From Gillisia mitskevichiae (GTDB taxonomy: Bacteria > Bacteroidota > Bacteroidia > Flavobacteriales > Flavobacteriaceae), in NCBI RefSeq assembly GCF_003634585.1, contig NZ_RBLG01000003.1:345048-409047 (forward strand): 64,000 nt of DNA. Reading direction: 5' to 3'. A model generated the notes under the pieces. That model worked only from the letters and a program-made list of their open reading frames with translations. It was not told the origin of the DNA and did not search any database. Shown in pieces: positions 7,102-16,046 of this stretch (position 1 is its first letter; the number at the start of each line of letters is the position of its first letter). The position numbers and the translations under genes are program-made.

Positions 7102-9585
7102 ATGAATGGTAGCTTAAAATTCCTCTTACTTTTTTTACTTATTTCCCAGTTTACATTTTCTCAAGTCACAGGAACTGTTAGAGATAACAATAACCTACCA
7201 CTTCCCTATGTAAATATATATACTGAAGATGGCACTCAAGGAACTACTACGAACGAGGAGGGTAATTTCGAACTACGCCTAACCAAAACAGGTGAATATG
7301 AACTGGTTTTTCAGTTTTTAGGCTATCAAACTTTCAAAAAAAAGATAGTTGTAGAAAAATTCCCTTTTCAATTAGATGTTCAATTAACTTCTGAAACCAC
7401 CAATCTAGATGAGGTTACAATTAACTCCAAAGATAATCCTGCCGATAGAATTATTAGAAATGCCATTGCTAGCAGAAAGGAAAACCTTGCGAAATTAGAA
7501 CAATACACTGCCAATTATTATTCCCGCGGATTATGGAGAATAAAAAACGCACCAGAAAAGATCTTGGGTCAGGAATTAGGTGATTTAGGAGGCGGTTTAG
7601 ATTCTACACGAAGCGGAATTATATATTTAAGCGAAACAATTTCTGAGATCACATTTCGCGCGCCAGATGATTTTAAAGAGAAAATAATCGCTTCTAAAGT
7701 GAGTGGAAATGATAACGGTTTTAGCTTGAACTCTGCTGAAGAGTCTGATTTTTCCTTTTATAACAACACCATCAATCTAAATACAGAGATCGTTTCTCCA
7801 ATTGCCGATTATGCTTTTAACTATTACAATTACAAGCTAGAAGGCGTTTTTTACGATAATGAAGGTCACCTTATCAATAAGATCCTAGCAACTCCTAAGC
7901 GTCCAAAAGACCGTGTTTTTAACGGTTTCATTTATATTGTAGAAGATACCTGGCAGATCTTTGGTACAGAATTAAAAACGACAGGACAAGCGATCCAAGT
8001 GGCTCCCATAGAGGAACTCACTTTTACGCAAAACTTTAAATATTCTGAAGAAAATAAATTTTGGATCAAGATAAGTCAGGCGGTGGATTTTAGTTTTTCT
8101 ATGTTTGGAATTGGTGGAGATGGAAGGTTTACTGCAGTTTACAGTAATTATAATTTCGAACCTCAATTTGAAAAAAGAACCTTTACCAGAGAGGTTTTAA
8201 GTTTTGCCGATGAAGCCAATAAAAAGGATTCTTTATATTGGAATAAAATTAGGCCAGTACCTTTAACTACTGAAGAGTTAACAGATTATGTGAAAAAGGA
8301 TAGCCTCCAAGAATTAAAAAAATCCAAAAAATATCTGGATTCTGTAGATACAGTACAAAACAAATTTTCCATTTCCAATGTGCTTTTTGGCTATAGCTAT
8401 GGAAACTCGTATAAAAAGCAGCGATTTAGCATCTCTTCTCCATTATTCGGAACTCACTACAATACAGTTCAAGGATATAACCCTTCTGTGGATGTCACCT
8501 ACAGAAAAGATCTGGATGATAATTTCGGGAAATATTGGAGGATCTATTCCAAGATGAATTATGGATTTAGTGATGATCACTTCAGAATAAAGGCAGGTTT
8601 TCAGAAAAAATTCAATAATATCTCTAAGCCTATTTTAAATGTGGAAGCTGGTGTAGAAACTGCGCAAATAAATCCTAGCCAGCCTATTTCAGAAAGAATA
8701 AATGATATTACCAGTTTATTTTTTGAACGTAATTATTTAAAATTATACGAAAAGCAATTTGCAGAGATCTCCTACCAACAAGAGCTTTTCAACGGATTCA
8801 GATTGTTTTCAGATGTAAGTTATCAGCAGCGAAATGCCTTATTTAATTCTAGCGATAATTCCTGGTTTAATCAAGAAGATATAGCCTACACTTCTAACGA
8901 TCCCTTACAACCACAAAATTTTGAGAGCGCTCCCTTTTTAGATCATCATATTTTTAAACTGAATCTTACAGGGAAAATAGATTTTGCACAGAAATACTTG
9001 AGTTATCCAGATAGTAAGTATAATGTACCTTCAAATAAATTTCCAACATTATGGCTCACCTATGAGAAAGGTTTTGGAAGTGATATTTCTGAATATGATT
9101 TCGATCAGGTTCGTGCGGCTCTCACCCAAACCGTGAAACTAGGAAATAAAGGGAATTTTCAATACACTTTAAAAGGAGGTGCTTTTTTAAATGATAGCGA
9201 GATCGCATTTTTAGATTACCAGCACTTTAATGGAAACCAAACCCGAATAGGAAGTGGTAGTTACCTTAATAAATTTAATTTGTTGCCCTATTATAAGCTT
9301 AGCACCAAAAACAACTATTTGGAGCTACATGCAGAGCAAGATTTTCAAGGCTGGATCTTAGGAAAACTGCCATTGATAAATAAACTGAATTATAATTTAA
9401 TCCTTGGTGCCCACGCATTGTCTATAGAGAACAACAAACCTTATACAGAGTTTTCTGTGGGAATAGACAACTTAGGATTTGGGAAATACCGATTATTAAG
9501 GCTGGATTATGTAGTCTCCAATTATCAAGGTAAAACAGAAGGAGCCTTTGTATTCGGACTTAAATTCTTGGGGATATTTGAGTAA
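7102..9585 (+). CDS. DUF5686 outer-membrane protein with carboxypeptidase-like domain
   Basis: The product of about 827 residues has a signal peptide ending FTFSQ, then a carboxypeptidase-like regulatory domain (TGTVRDNNNLPLPYVNIY, then TTNEEGNFELRL), then a long DUF5686 region including a central domain and C-terminal beta-barrel strands ending in a Phe-Glu terminus. I prefer the ATG at 7102 over the in-frame GTG at 7084 because it leaves a compact signal peptide. DUF5686 proteins are predicted outer-membrane barrels widespread in Bacteroidetes and lacking a plug domain; substrate is unknown. It lies 54 bases after smpB. Confidence 0.88.
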   Translation: MNGSLKFLLLFLLISQFTFSQVTGTVRDNNNLPLPYVNIYTEDGTQGTTTNEEGNFELRLTKTGEYELVFQFLGYQTFKKKIVVEKFPFQLDVQLTSETTNLDEVTINSKDNPADRIIRNAIASRKENLAKLEQYTANYYSRGLWRIKNAPEKILGQELGDLGGGLDSTRSGIIYLSETISEITFRAPDDFKEKIIASKVSGNDNGFSLNSAEESDFSFYNNTINLNTEIVSPIADYAFNYYNYKLEGVFYDNEGHLINKILATPKRPKDRVFNGFIYIVEDTWQIFGTELKTTGQAIQVAPIEELTFTQNFKYSEENKFWIKISQAVDFSFSMFGIGGDGRFTAVYSNYNFEPQFEKRTFTREVLSFADEANKKDSLYWNKIRPVPLTTEELTDYVKKDSLQELKKSKKYLDSVDTVQNKFSISNVLFGYSYGNSYKKQRFSISSPLFGTHYNTVQGYNPSVDVTYRKDLDDNFGKYWRIYSKMNYGFSDDHFRIKAGFQKKFNNISKPILNVEAGVETAQINPSQPISERINDITSLFFERNYLKLYEKQFAEISYQQELFNGFRLFSDVSYQQRNALFNSSDNSWFNQEDIAYTSNDPLQPQNFESAPFLDHHIFKLNLTGKIDFAQKYLSYPDSKYNVPSNKFPTLWLTYEKGFGSDISEYDFDQVRAALTQTVKLGNKGNFQYTLKGGAFLNDSEIAFLDYQHFNGNQTRIGSGSYLNKFNLLPYYKLSTKNNYLELHAEQDFQGWILGKLPLINKLNYNLILGAHALSIENNKPYTEFSVGIDNLGFGKYRLLRLDYVVSNYQGKTEGAFVFGLKFLGIFE

Positions 9586-9636
9586 TACCAAAGAGATAAG
9601 ACATCATACTTATAAAAGTTTAATTTTTAGAACGAT

Positions 9637-9694
9637 TGTCAGGTTGAGCGGAGTCGAAACCTATTAGCTACGTCAAAAAGCTCTCGATTTCGAG
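9637..9694. repeat. Dispersed intergenic hairpin repeat, copy 1
   Basis: The stretch from 9637 begins TGTCAGGTTGAGCGGAGTCG and has a degenerate second arm CTCTCGATTTCGAG near 9681. It shares its first 26 bases exactly with the copy at 11581. It lies in the gap between the convergent DUF5686 and pcm genes. Confidence 0.75.
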
Positions 9695-9748
9695 TAAAAA
9701 GTACAAATTGTTCAAATTAATACATTAAATATGTCCCTCAATGAGGGA

Positions 9749-10405
9749 TTAATTTTTATCCTCTAAGAGAGGAACAAATCTAAAGTCGCCAAATTCCTTT
9801 TTCTCGAATTCTTTAGCAGACTTTCGTACAAAAAGTGTCATTACCTGTACATTTTCACCTACCGGGATCACTAAGCGGCCTCCAACTTTTAACTGAGCCA
9901 ATAATGGATTTGGAACATATGGCGCACCAGCAGTAACGATAATTTTATCGTAAGGAGCATATTCTTCCAATCCCTTATAACCATCCCCAAAGCTCAAATA
10001 TTTAGGTCTGTAGCCTATTTTAGATAAGAATACCTTGGTTTTTCTATATAATTCTCTTTGTCGTTCTATACTATAAACTTTAGCACCTAATTCACACAAA
10101 ACAGCGGTTTGGTATCCACTACCAGTACCAATTTCCAAAACGCTATCGCCCTTTTTTATCTCTAATAATTCGGTTTGAAAAGCTACGGTATAGGGTTGAG
10201 AAATAGTTTGATCTGCAGCTATAGGAAAAGCTTTATCTTGGTAGGCATGATCTTCAAAACTACTATCCATAAAAAGATGTCTAGGGATCTTATTGATTGC
10301 AGCCAAAACCTTTTTATCTTTTACTCCTTTTGCCTCTACAATTGTTGCCAATTGTTGCCTTTTCCCCTTATGTCTAAATGTATCTTTCAACTTAATAAAT
10401 TCCAA
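9749..10405 (-). CDS. pcm: Protein-L-isoaspartate O-methyltransferase
   Basis: Pcm methylates L-isoaspartyl residues to start repair of aged proteins. The 218-residue product has the family hallmark DQTISQPYTVAFQTELL, the SAM-binding motif VLEIGTGSGYQTAVL (about residues 86-100), and the later motif YDKIIVTAGAPYVP. The start is a TTG at 10405; the upstream ATG in the same region is followed at once by a stop, so TTG is the likely start. It is convergent with the DUF5686 gene and divergent from the oxidoreductase at 10548. Confidence 0.96.
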   Translation of the reverse strand: MEFIKLKDTFRHKGKRQQLATIVEAKGVKDKKVLAAINKIPRHLFMDSSFEDHAYQDKAFPIAADQTISQPYTVAFQTELLEIKKGDSVLEIGTGSGYQTAVLCELGAKVYSIERQRELYRKTKVFLSKIGYRPKYLSFGDGYKGLEEYAPYDKIIVTAGAPYVPNPLLAQLKVGGRLVIPVGENVQVMTLFVRKSAKEFEKKEFGDFRFVPLLEDKN

Positions 10406-10501
10406 TTATGGCATAAAATTAAACAATCTAAACTAAGGCTTCAAGCTTAGTTTTAATTATTATTTAACGATTGTACTAAATCATTTACACTCAAAATGGT
10501 A

Positions 10502-10531
10502 TTGGCTTTATGTCTAGAAATGCTATTTTTG
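10502..10531 (+). promoter_or_regulatory. Complete Bacteroidetes promoter for the Gfo/Idh gene
   Basis: TTG at 10502-10504, a 19-base spacer, and TATTTTTG at 10524-10531 match the TTTG/N19-21/TAnnTTTG consensus well. The ATG at 10548 lies 16 bases beyond the -7 box, so the leader would be short. Confidence 0.65.
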
Positions 10532-10547
10532 TTGAAAACATAAAAAC

Positions 10548-11513
10548 ATGCTAAAAGCTGGTGTATTTGGTGCGGGACATTTGGGAAAGATCCATTTAAA
10601 ACTGCTCCAACAATCTTCGGAATATGAGTTAATTGGATTTTATGATGGAGATGAGCAAAGAGCCAAAGAAATAGAAGACGAATTTGAATATAAAAGTTTC
10701 GCTTCTGCCGAAGCTCTTATAGAAGCTGTAGATATGATAGATGTGGTAACTCCAACTATCACTCACTTTGAAACTGCAAAAAAAGCGATCAAAGCAGGTA
10801 AGCATCTTTTTGTAGAAAAACCCATTACTTCCACCTATGCTGAAGCTGAAGAATTGATCTCTTTGGCTAAAAAACATAAAGTTAAAGGCCAAGTTGGGCA
10901 TGTTGAAAGATTTAACCCAGCCTTTACTGCGGTTAAAGATAAGATCGGGCAGCCAATGTTTATAGAGGCGCATAGATTAGCAGAGTTTAATCCGCGTGGG
11001 ACAGATGTGCCAGTGGTCTTAGATCTAATGATCCATGATATAGACGTGATCTTGAGCGTTGTAAAATCCAAGGTGAAAAATGTATCTGCAAGTGGGGTTT
11101 CGGTAATTAGTGAAACACCCGATATTGCAAATGCTCGTATTCAATTTGAAAATGGATGTGTTGCTAATTTAACAGCAAGTCGCATCTCTCTTAAGAATAT
11201 GCGAAAAGCAAGATTTTTCCAAAGAGATGCTTATATCTCTGTAGATTTTCTTGAACGTAAATGTGAAGTTGTGAAAATGAAAGATGCACCCAAGGATCCA
11301 GATGATTTTGCGATGATCCTTCAAAATGCTGAAGGAGTTAAAAAACAGATCTATTTTGAAAATCCAACTATAGATGCTAATAACGCAATTTTAGACGAAT
11401 TGGAATCTTTTGCGCAAGCCATAAAAAATAACACCGAGCCTGTCGTAAGCTTAGAACAAGGCGCTGAGGCCTTGAAAGTTGCAAACATGGTAATAGAAAG
11501 TTTTAAAAAATAG
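10548..11513 (+). CDS. Gfo/Idh/MocA-family oxidoreductase
   Basis: This 321-residue NAD(P)-dependent oxidoreductase has the Rossmann motif GVFGAGHLGKIHLKLL at the N-terminus, the EKPITSTYAEAEELI motif with the conserved Glu-Lys-Pro (about residue 93), and the dimerisation/substrate half with GHVERFNPAF and DLMIHDIDVILSVV, where the conserved HDID carries the catalytic-region His. Family members act on sugars, inositols or pseudo-sugars; the flavobacterial member is usually not linked to a sugar cluster, and nothing here identifies the substrate. Confidence 0.93.
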   Translation: MLKAGVFGAGHLGKIHLKLLQQSSEYELIGFYDGDEQRAKEIEDEFEYKSFASAEALIEAVDMIDVVTPTITHFETAKKAIKAGKHLFVEKPITSTYAEAEELISLAKKHKVKGQVGHVERFNPAFTAVKDKIGQPMFIEAHRLAEFNPRGTDVPVVLDLMIHDIDVILSVVKSKVKNVSASGVSVISETPDIANARIQFENGCVANLTASRISLKNMRKARFFQRDAYISVDFLERKCEVVKMKDAPKDPDDFAMILQNAEGVKKQIYFENPTIDANNAILDELESFAQAIKNNTEPVVSLEQGAEALKVANMVIESFKK

Positions 11514-11580
11514 AGGCTTAAGAATTAATAAGATAGATATAAGTAGTTATTTTTATAACTAAACCATACTTGAGTATGGA

Positions 11581-11647
11581 TGTCAGGTTGAGCGGAGTCG
11601 AAACCTCCTTTTTAAGCAAGAAAGTTCTCGACTGCGCTCGAACAGAC
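11581..11647. repeat. Dispersed intergenic hairpin repeat, copy 2
   Basis: Left arm TGTCAGGTTGAGCGGAGTCG from 11581 pairs with the right arm TCTCGACTGCGCTCGAACAG ending near 11647: GAGCGGAGTCGA faces TCGACTGCGCTC with one mismatch. The element fills the gap between the oxidoreductase and 3-hydroxybutyryl-CoA dehydrogenase genes and would form a strong hairpin in RNA on either strand. Confidence 0.78.
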
Positions 11648-11702
11648 AAAAATGAGATGTCTTAAATTTTTGAAAATCAATGAAATCAATAAAAAATTCA
11701 GC

Positions 11703-12590
11703 ATGAAAAACATAGCAGTAATTGGAGCAGGAACAATGGGAAACGGAATTGCCCATACTTTTGCACAAAGCGGATACAAGGTAAATTTAATAGATATTTC
11801 TAAGGAAAGCCTTCAAAAAGGATTGGATACTATTTCTAAGAATTTGGATAGAATGGTCTCTAAAGAAAAGATCACAGAGGCTGATAAAAAGGCAACTTTA
11901 AAAAATATTCAAACCTTCATCGATATACCTTCAGGAGTAAAAAATGTTTCTTTAGTTGTGGAAGCTGCAACAGAAAATGAAGATCTAAAATTGAAGATCT
12001 TCGAACAATTAGATTCTAATTGTGATGAAGATACTATTCTTGCTACTAACACTTCTTCGATATCTATAACACAGATCGCTTCAAAGATATCTAATCCATC
12101 TCGAGTGATTGGAATGCATTTTATGAATCCGGTGCCGGTGATGAAATTGGTGGAGATCATTAGAGGATATAATACCAGTGATAAGGTTACTAAAACCATT
12201 ATGAATCTTTCAGAAAAGCTTGGAAAGAGCCCCGTAGAGGTTAATGATTACCCTGGATTTGTGGCAAATAGAATTCTTATGCCGATGATAAACGAGGCAA
12301 TAGAAACCCTTTACAATGGCGTTGCAGGGGTTTATGAGATAGATACGGTAATGAAGTTAGGAATGGCTCATCCAATGGGACCATTGCAACTTGCAGATTT
12401 TATTGGTCTGGATGTATGTCATTCTATCTTAGAAGTGATGTACAAAGGTTTCAAAAACCCTAAATATGCAGCTTGCCCTCTATTAACAAATATGGTTCGC
12501 GCAGGAAAACTAGGTGTGAAATCTGGGGAAGGATTCTATGATTATTCTGAAAAGAGAAAAGCTGAAAACGTTTCAAAACAATTCAGTTAA
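11703..12590 (+). CDS. 3-hydroxybutyryl-CoA dehydrogenase (3-hydroxyacyl-CoA dehydrogenase family)
   Basis: The 295-residue enzyme oxidises 3-hydroxyacyl-CoA (or reduces acetoacetyl-CoA) with NAD(P). It carries the nucleotide-binding motif IAVIGAGTMGNGIAHTFAQS at its N-terminus, the substrate-binding TNTSSISIT, the catalytic-region GMHFMNPVPVMKLVEII with the conserved His, and the C-terminal dimer domain with DYPGFVANRI and ADFIGLDVC. The frame is open for 17 codons further upstream, but those codons follow the hairpin repeat and lack family similarity, so I start at the ATG at 11703. Length fits single-domain PaaH/Hbd enzymes. No thiolase or crotonase gene is adjacent. Confidence 0.95.
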   Translation: MKNIAVIGAGTMGNGIAHTFAQSGYKVNLIDISKESLQKGLDTISKNLDRMVSKEKITEADKKATLKNIQTFIDIPSGVKNVSLVVEAATENEDLKLKIFEQLDSNCDEDTILATNTSSISITQIASKISNPSRVIGMHFMNPVPVMKLVEIIRGYNTSDKVTKTIMNLSEKLGKSPVEVNDYPGFVANRILMPMINEAIETLYNGVAGVYEIDTVMKLGMAHPMGPLQLADFIGLDVCHSILEVMYKGFKNPKYAACPLLTNMVRAGKLGVKSGEGFYDYSEKRKAENVSKQFS

Positions 12591-12662
12591 ATAATAAAAC
12601 ACCTCATAAATTAAAGGGCATGTAAAGATGCTCTTTTCATAATTTTTGAAACAGAAAATTCA

Positions 12663-13898
12663 TTGGCTAAAATAGTTCCGTTTAAAGCAGTAAGACCTAC
12701 AAAAGATAAGGCTGGGATGGTTGCATCCAGACCTTACGAGAATTATAGCGTGGGGGAATTAAAAGCTCAATTGGAATACAACCCTTTTTCCTTTTTGCAC
12801 ATCATTAATCCTGGTTATAAATTTCAGCATGAAATAACAGGCGAGAAAAGGTTTCAGTTAGTAAAAAATAGATATCTCGAGTTTAAGGAAGAGGAAATTT
12901 TTATTCGGGATCAAACACCTTGTTATTACTTTTATAAAATATTAACTAGGACCAATATGTTCTCTGGAATTATCGCGGCTGCAAGTGTGCAGGATTACGA
13001 GGAGAATATTATTAAAAAACACGAAGACACCATCGCTTACCGAGAGAATCTTTTTAAAGATTATTTAAAAGTGGTTGGTTTTAATACAGAACCAGTACTC
13101 CTCACATACCCAGATTCAGAAATCATGGATAGCCTTATGCTAAAGGTGATGAAAGGAGAACCGGAGTATGAATTCTCTACTTACAACAAGGAGAAACATA
13201 TTTTATGGAAAATAGATTCTCCCGAAAAAGTCGCGAAAATAAAAGCAGAATTTGAAGCTATGCCTGCACTTTATATAGCAGATGGACATCATAGAAGTGC
13301 TTCCTCCTATTTGCTTGCTAAGGAATCTAAGGATGCAAATCCAAATCACACTGGAGTCGAGCCATATAATTATTTTATGAGCTTTCTAATTCCCGAAAGC
13401 AAGCTGCAGATCTATGAATTTAGCCGAATGGTGAAAGATCTAAATGGCTTGAGTAAAGAGGAATTTTTAATGCAATTAGATCTTTGGTTCAGGATAGAAA
13501 GAAGAGGATTAGAAGTTTATACTCCATCCAAAAAGCATCATTTTAATATGTATCTAGATGGAGAATTTTATTCCTTATATCTTCGGAAAACGAATTATGA
13601 GTTTACAGATTCCTTGAGTAGTTTGGATACTTATATTTTATATCAGAAGGTATTAAAACCGATCTTGAACATTCAGGATCTTCGAAATGACGATAGAATT
13701 GAGTACATACATGGAAGAAATGACCTAATTGAGATCAAGACTCAAGTAGATAATGGTAATTTTGCTGTTGGGTTTGGCATGCTACCTTTAGTTATAGACG
13801 AAATAAAAAAAGTTGCAGACGAAGGTTTAACAATGCCTCCAAAAAGCACATATATAGAACCTAAGCTAAGAAGTGGATTAACGATCTATGAATTTTGA
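12663..13898 (+). CDS. DUF1015 family protein
   Basis: The 411-residue protein has the DUF1015 features: an N-terminal VPFKAVRPTKDKA, EYNPFSFLHIINPG, and the very conserved ALYIADGHHRSASSYLLAKE around residue 205, plus the C-terminal MPPKSTYIEPKLRSGL. DUF1015 proteins (sometimes HpnM/serine-kinase-like) are often encoded beside serA and serC; those are not seen here, although the PLP protein YggS follows. The start is a TTG at 12663, which matches the usual MAKI-type N-terminus. Biochemical role is uncertain; a serine kinase activity has been shown for archaeal relatives. Confidence 0.9.
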   Translation: MAKIVPFKAVRPTKDKAGMVASRPYENYSVGELKAQLEYNPFSFLHIINPGYKFQHEITGEKRFQLVKNRYLEFKEEEIFIRDQTPCYYFYKILTRTNMFSGIIAAASVQDYEENIIKKHEDTIAYRENLFKDYLKVVGFNTEPVLLTYPDSEIMDSLMLKVMKGEPEYEFSTYNKEKHILWKIDSPEKVAKIKAEFEAMPALYIADGHHRSASSYLLAKESKDANPNHTGVEPYNYFMSFLIPESKLQIYEFSRMVKDLNGLSKEEFLMQLDLWFRIERRGLEVYTPSKKHHFNMYLDGEFYSLYLRKTNYEFTDSLSSLDTYILYQKVLKPILNIQDLRNDDRIEYIHGRNDLIEIKTQVDNGNFAVGFGMLPLVIDEIKKVADEGLTMPPKSTYIEPKLRSGLTIYEF

Positions 13899-13911
13899 AT
13901 TAATAATAATC

Positions 13912-13940
13912 TTGTAAGGTCTAATAATTACCTAATTTAG
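13912..13940 (+). promoter_or_regulatory. Possible promoter ahead of the YggS-type gene
   Basis: TTG at 13912-13914, an 18-base spacer and TAATTTAG at 13933-13940 (one mismatch to TAnnTTTG) precede the ATG at 13944 by 3 bases, which would give a leaderless message. The mismatch and AT-rich context keep confidence low. Confidence 0.3.
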
Positions 13941-13943
13941 AGA

Positions 13944-14603
13944 ATGGAAATTTCCGAAAATATTAAAAGATACAAAGAAGAACTTGGAGAAAAAGTGAGT
14001 CTTGTTGCTATTTCTAAAACAAAACCAAACAGTGATTTACTAGAAGCTTACGAAGGTGGTCAAAGATTGTTTGGTGAGAACAAGATCCAAGAAATGGCAG
14101 AGAAGTGGGAAAGTCTTCCAAAAGACATAGAATGGCATATGGTTGGCCATGTACAACGCAACAAGGTGAAATACATGGCACCATTTGTGAGTTTAATTCA
14201 CGCTGTGGATAGTCTTAAATTATTAAAAGAAATCAACAAAGAAGCAGAAAAGAACGAGAGAACGATCTCTTGTTTGCTCCAAATAAAAATTGCTGAAGAA
14301 GAATCTAAATTCGGTTTAGACGCTGAAGAAGCAAAGGAGATCTTGGCTTCAGAAGAATTTTCAGAATTAAAAAATATCCAAGTAAAAGGATTAATGGGAA
14401 TGGCTACGTTCTCTGATGATGAAGCAAAAGTAAGGGGAGAATTCGATTACTTAAAATCTGTTTACGAAGATTTCAAGAAAAAGCAAACTCAATTTGAGAT
14501 ACTTTCTATGGGAATGAGTGGCGATTATAAAATAGCAGTAAGCTGCGGGAGTAATATGGTGCGAATAGGAAGTGCTATATTTGGAGAACGGAATTATAAT
14601 TAA
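13944..14603 (+). CDS. YggS-type pyridoxal phosphate homeostasis protein (PLPBP)
   Basis: This 219-residue single-barrel PLP protein shows the family features: VSLVAISKTKPNSDLLEAY with the PLP lysine at about residue 26, FGENKIQEM, WHMVGHVQRNKVKY, and the phosphate-binding GMSGDYKIAVSCGSNMVRIGSAIFG at the C-terminus. YggS/PLPBP keeps free vitamin B6 and amino-acid pools balanced rather than catalysing a known reaction. It lies 14 bases before the exonuclease gene and so may be co-transcribed with it. Confidence 0.95.
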   Translation: MEISENIKRYKEELGEKVSLVAISKTKPNSDLLEAYEGGQRLFGENKIQEMAEKWESLPKDIEWHMVGHVQRNKVKYMAPFVSLIHAVDSLKLLKEINKEAEKNERTISCLLQIKIAEEESKFGLDAEEAKEILASEEFSELKNIQVKGLMGMATFSDDEAKVRGEFDYLKSVYEDFKKKQTQFEILSMGMSGDYKIAVSCGSNMVRIGSAIFGERNYN

Positions 14604-14617
14604 GAAGAAAAGAATTT

Positions 14618-16000
14618 TTGTACGCAATATTAGACATAGAAACTACCGGTGGTAAGTATAATGAAGAAGGAATTACAGAAATAGCCATTTATAAATTTGA
14701 TGGTTCCAAAGTAGTAGATCAATTTATTAGTCTTGTTAATCCAGAACAACCCATCCAACCATTTGTAGTTGGCCTTACGGGTATTAATAATGACATGCTT
14801 CGCAATGCCCCTAAATTCTATGAGGTTGCAAAGCGAATTGTAGAGATCACTACGGGATGTATCGTGGTTGCCCATAATTCTAAATTCGATCATAGAATTT
14901 TAAGATTGGAATTTCGCAGATTAGGTTTCGATTTTGAACGAAAAACCCTTTGTACCGTTGAGTTATCTAAAAAATTGATCCCAGGACAAGGTTCTTATAG
15001 TTTAGGAAAACTCGTAAAATCTTTAGGAATCCCTTTAAGTGACAGGCACAGAGCCAATGGAGATGCACAGGCAACCGTTAAGTTGTTTAAAATGCTAATG
15101 GCAAAAGACCTGGAAAAAGAGATCCTTAAAGCTTCTGTTAGAAACGAGCCTTCCAAACAAATAGACACCAAACTCATTCAGATAATAGATGAATTACCTT
15201 CTATAACAGGCGTTTATTACCTGCATAATGATGATGGTGAGATCATATACATTGGTAAAAGTAAGAATATAAGAAAACGCATTAATCAGCATTTCACGAA
15301 CGATCATCACAAGTCTAAAGAAGTTCAGAAGGAAGTTGCCTCTGTTAGTTTTGAAGCTACTGGGAATGAACTGATCGCCTTGCTGAAGGAAAATGAAGAG
15401 ATCAAACAGAATAAACCCAAATATAATAAGGCACTTAAAAAGAATATTTTTAATTACGCCCTATATCAATTTACAGATGAAAATGGGTATATCAATCTAA
15501 AGATCGCAAGATCTGATTCTCGTAAAAAGAGCATTACAACATTCACAAATTTACAGCAGGCAAAATCTGTTTTGCATAATATTGTAGAGAAACATCAGCT
15601 TTGTCAAAAATTAACTGGATTGCATTTGGGAACTGGGAATTGCTTTAGTTATACCATTAAATCTTGTAAGGGAGCTTGTGTAGAAGTAGAAACTCCAGAG
15701 GAATATAACTCCCGAGTTTTAGAGGTAATAGCATTGCATAGTTTTCAAAATCAAAATATATTGGTGATAGATCGCGGAAGAGAAATAGATGAAAAAAGCG
15801 CCTTATTGATAGAAGAAGGAGAATTTAAAGGAATAGGCTTTTTCAACTTAAATCATCAAATGAATAATTTGGATATTGTTCGTTCTATAATAACTCCTAT
15901 GACCAATGATAAAGATGCCAGACATATTATTCAAAGCTATCTTAGAAAGAATAATAAATTAAAGATCATTCAACTCGCTACGCAGAATACTGGGATATAA
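14618..16000 (+). CDS. DEDDh exonuclease fused to a GIY-YIG (UvrC-like) nuclease domain
   Basis: The 460-residue product joins two nuclease domains. Residues 1-165 are a DnaQ-like 3'-5' exonuclease with AILDIETTGG (Exo I), LTGINNDML (Exo II) and a late HRANGDAQAT (Exo III with the DEDDh His). Residues about 196-280 are a GIY-YIG domain (ITGVYYLHNDDGEIIYIGKS, KRINQHF, and ELIALLKENEEIKQNKPKYN), like the N-terminal nuclease of UvrC and Cho. The C-terminal region has KLTGLHLGTGNCFSY and resembles Cho/UvrC Cys-containing segments. It probably acts in nucleotide excision or similar repair. The start is a TTG at 14618, since translation there gives the exonuclease motif at once. Confidence 0.92.
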   Translation: MYAILDIETTGGKYNEEGITEIAIYKFDGSKVVDQFISLVNPEQPIQPFVVGLTGINNDMLRNAPKFYEVAKRIVEITTGCIVVAHNSKFDHRILRLEFRRLGFDFERKTLCTVELSKKLIPGQGSYSLGKLVKSLGIPLSDRHRANGDAQATVKLFKMLMAKDLEKEILKASVRNEPSKQIDTKLIQIIDELPSITGVYYLHNDDGEIIYIGKSKNIRKRINQHFTNDHHKSKEVQKEVASVSFEATGNELIALLKENEEIKQNKPKYNKALKKNIFNYALYQFTDENGYINLKIARSDSRKKSITTFTNLQQAKSVLHNIVEKHQLCQKLTGLHLGTGNCFSYTIKSCKGACVEVETPEEYNSRVLEVIALHSFQNQNILVIDRGREIDEKSALLIEEGEFKGIGFFNLNHQMNNLDIVRSIITPMTNDKDARHIIQSYLRKNNKLKIIQLATQNTGI

Positions 16001-16046
16001 TAATCAATCTCATTTTTATTTGACAATTCTAGGTTTTATCTCTTAA

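Noticed and set aside
11583..11768. Minus-strand 61-codon frame
   Set aside because: It covers the hairpin repeat and the start of the 3-hydroxybutyryl-CoA dehydrogenase gene and resembles no protein.
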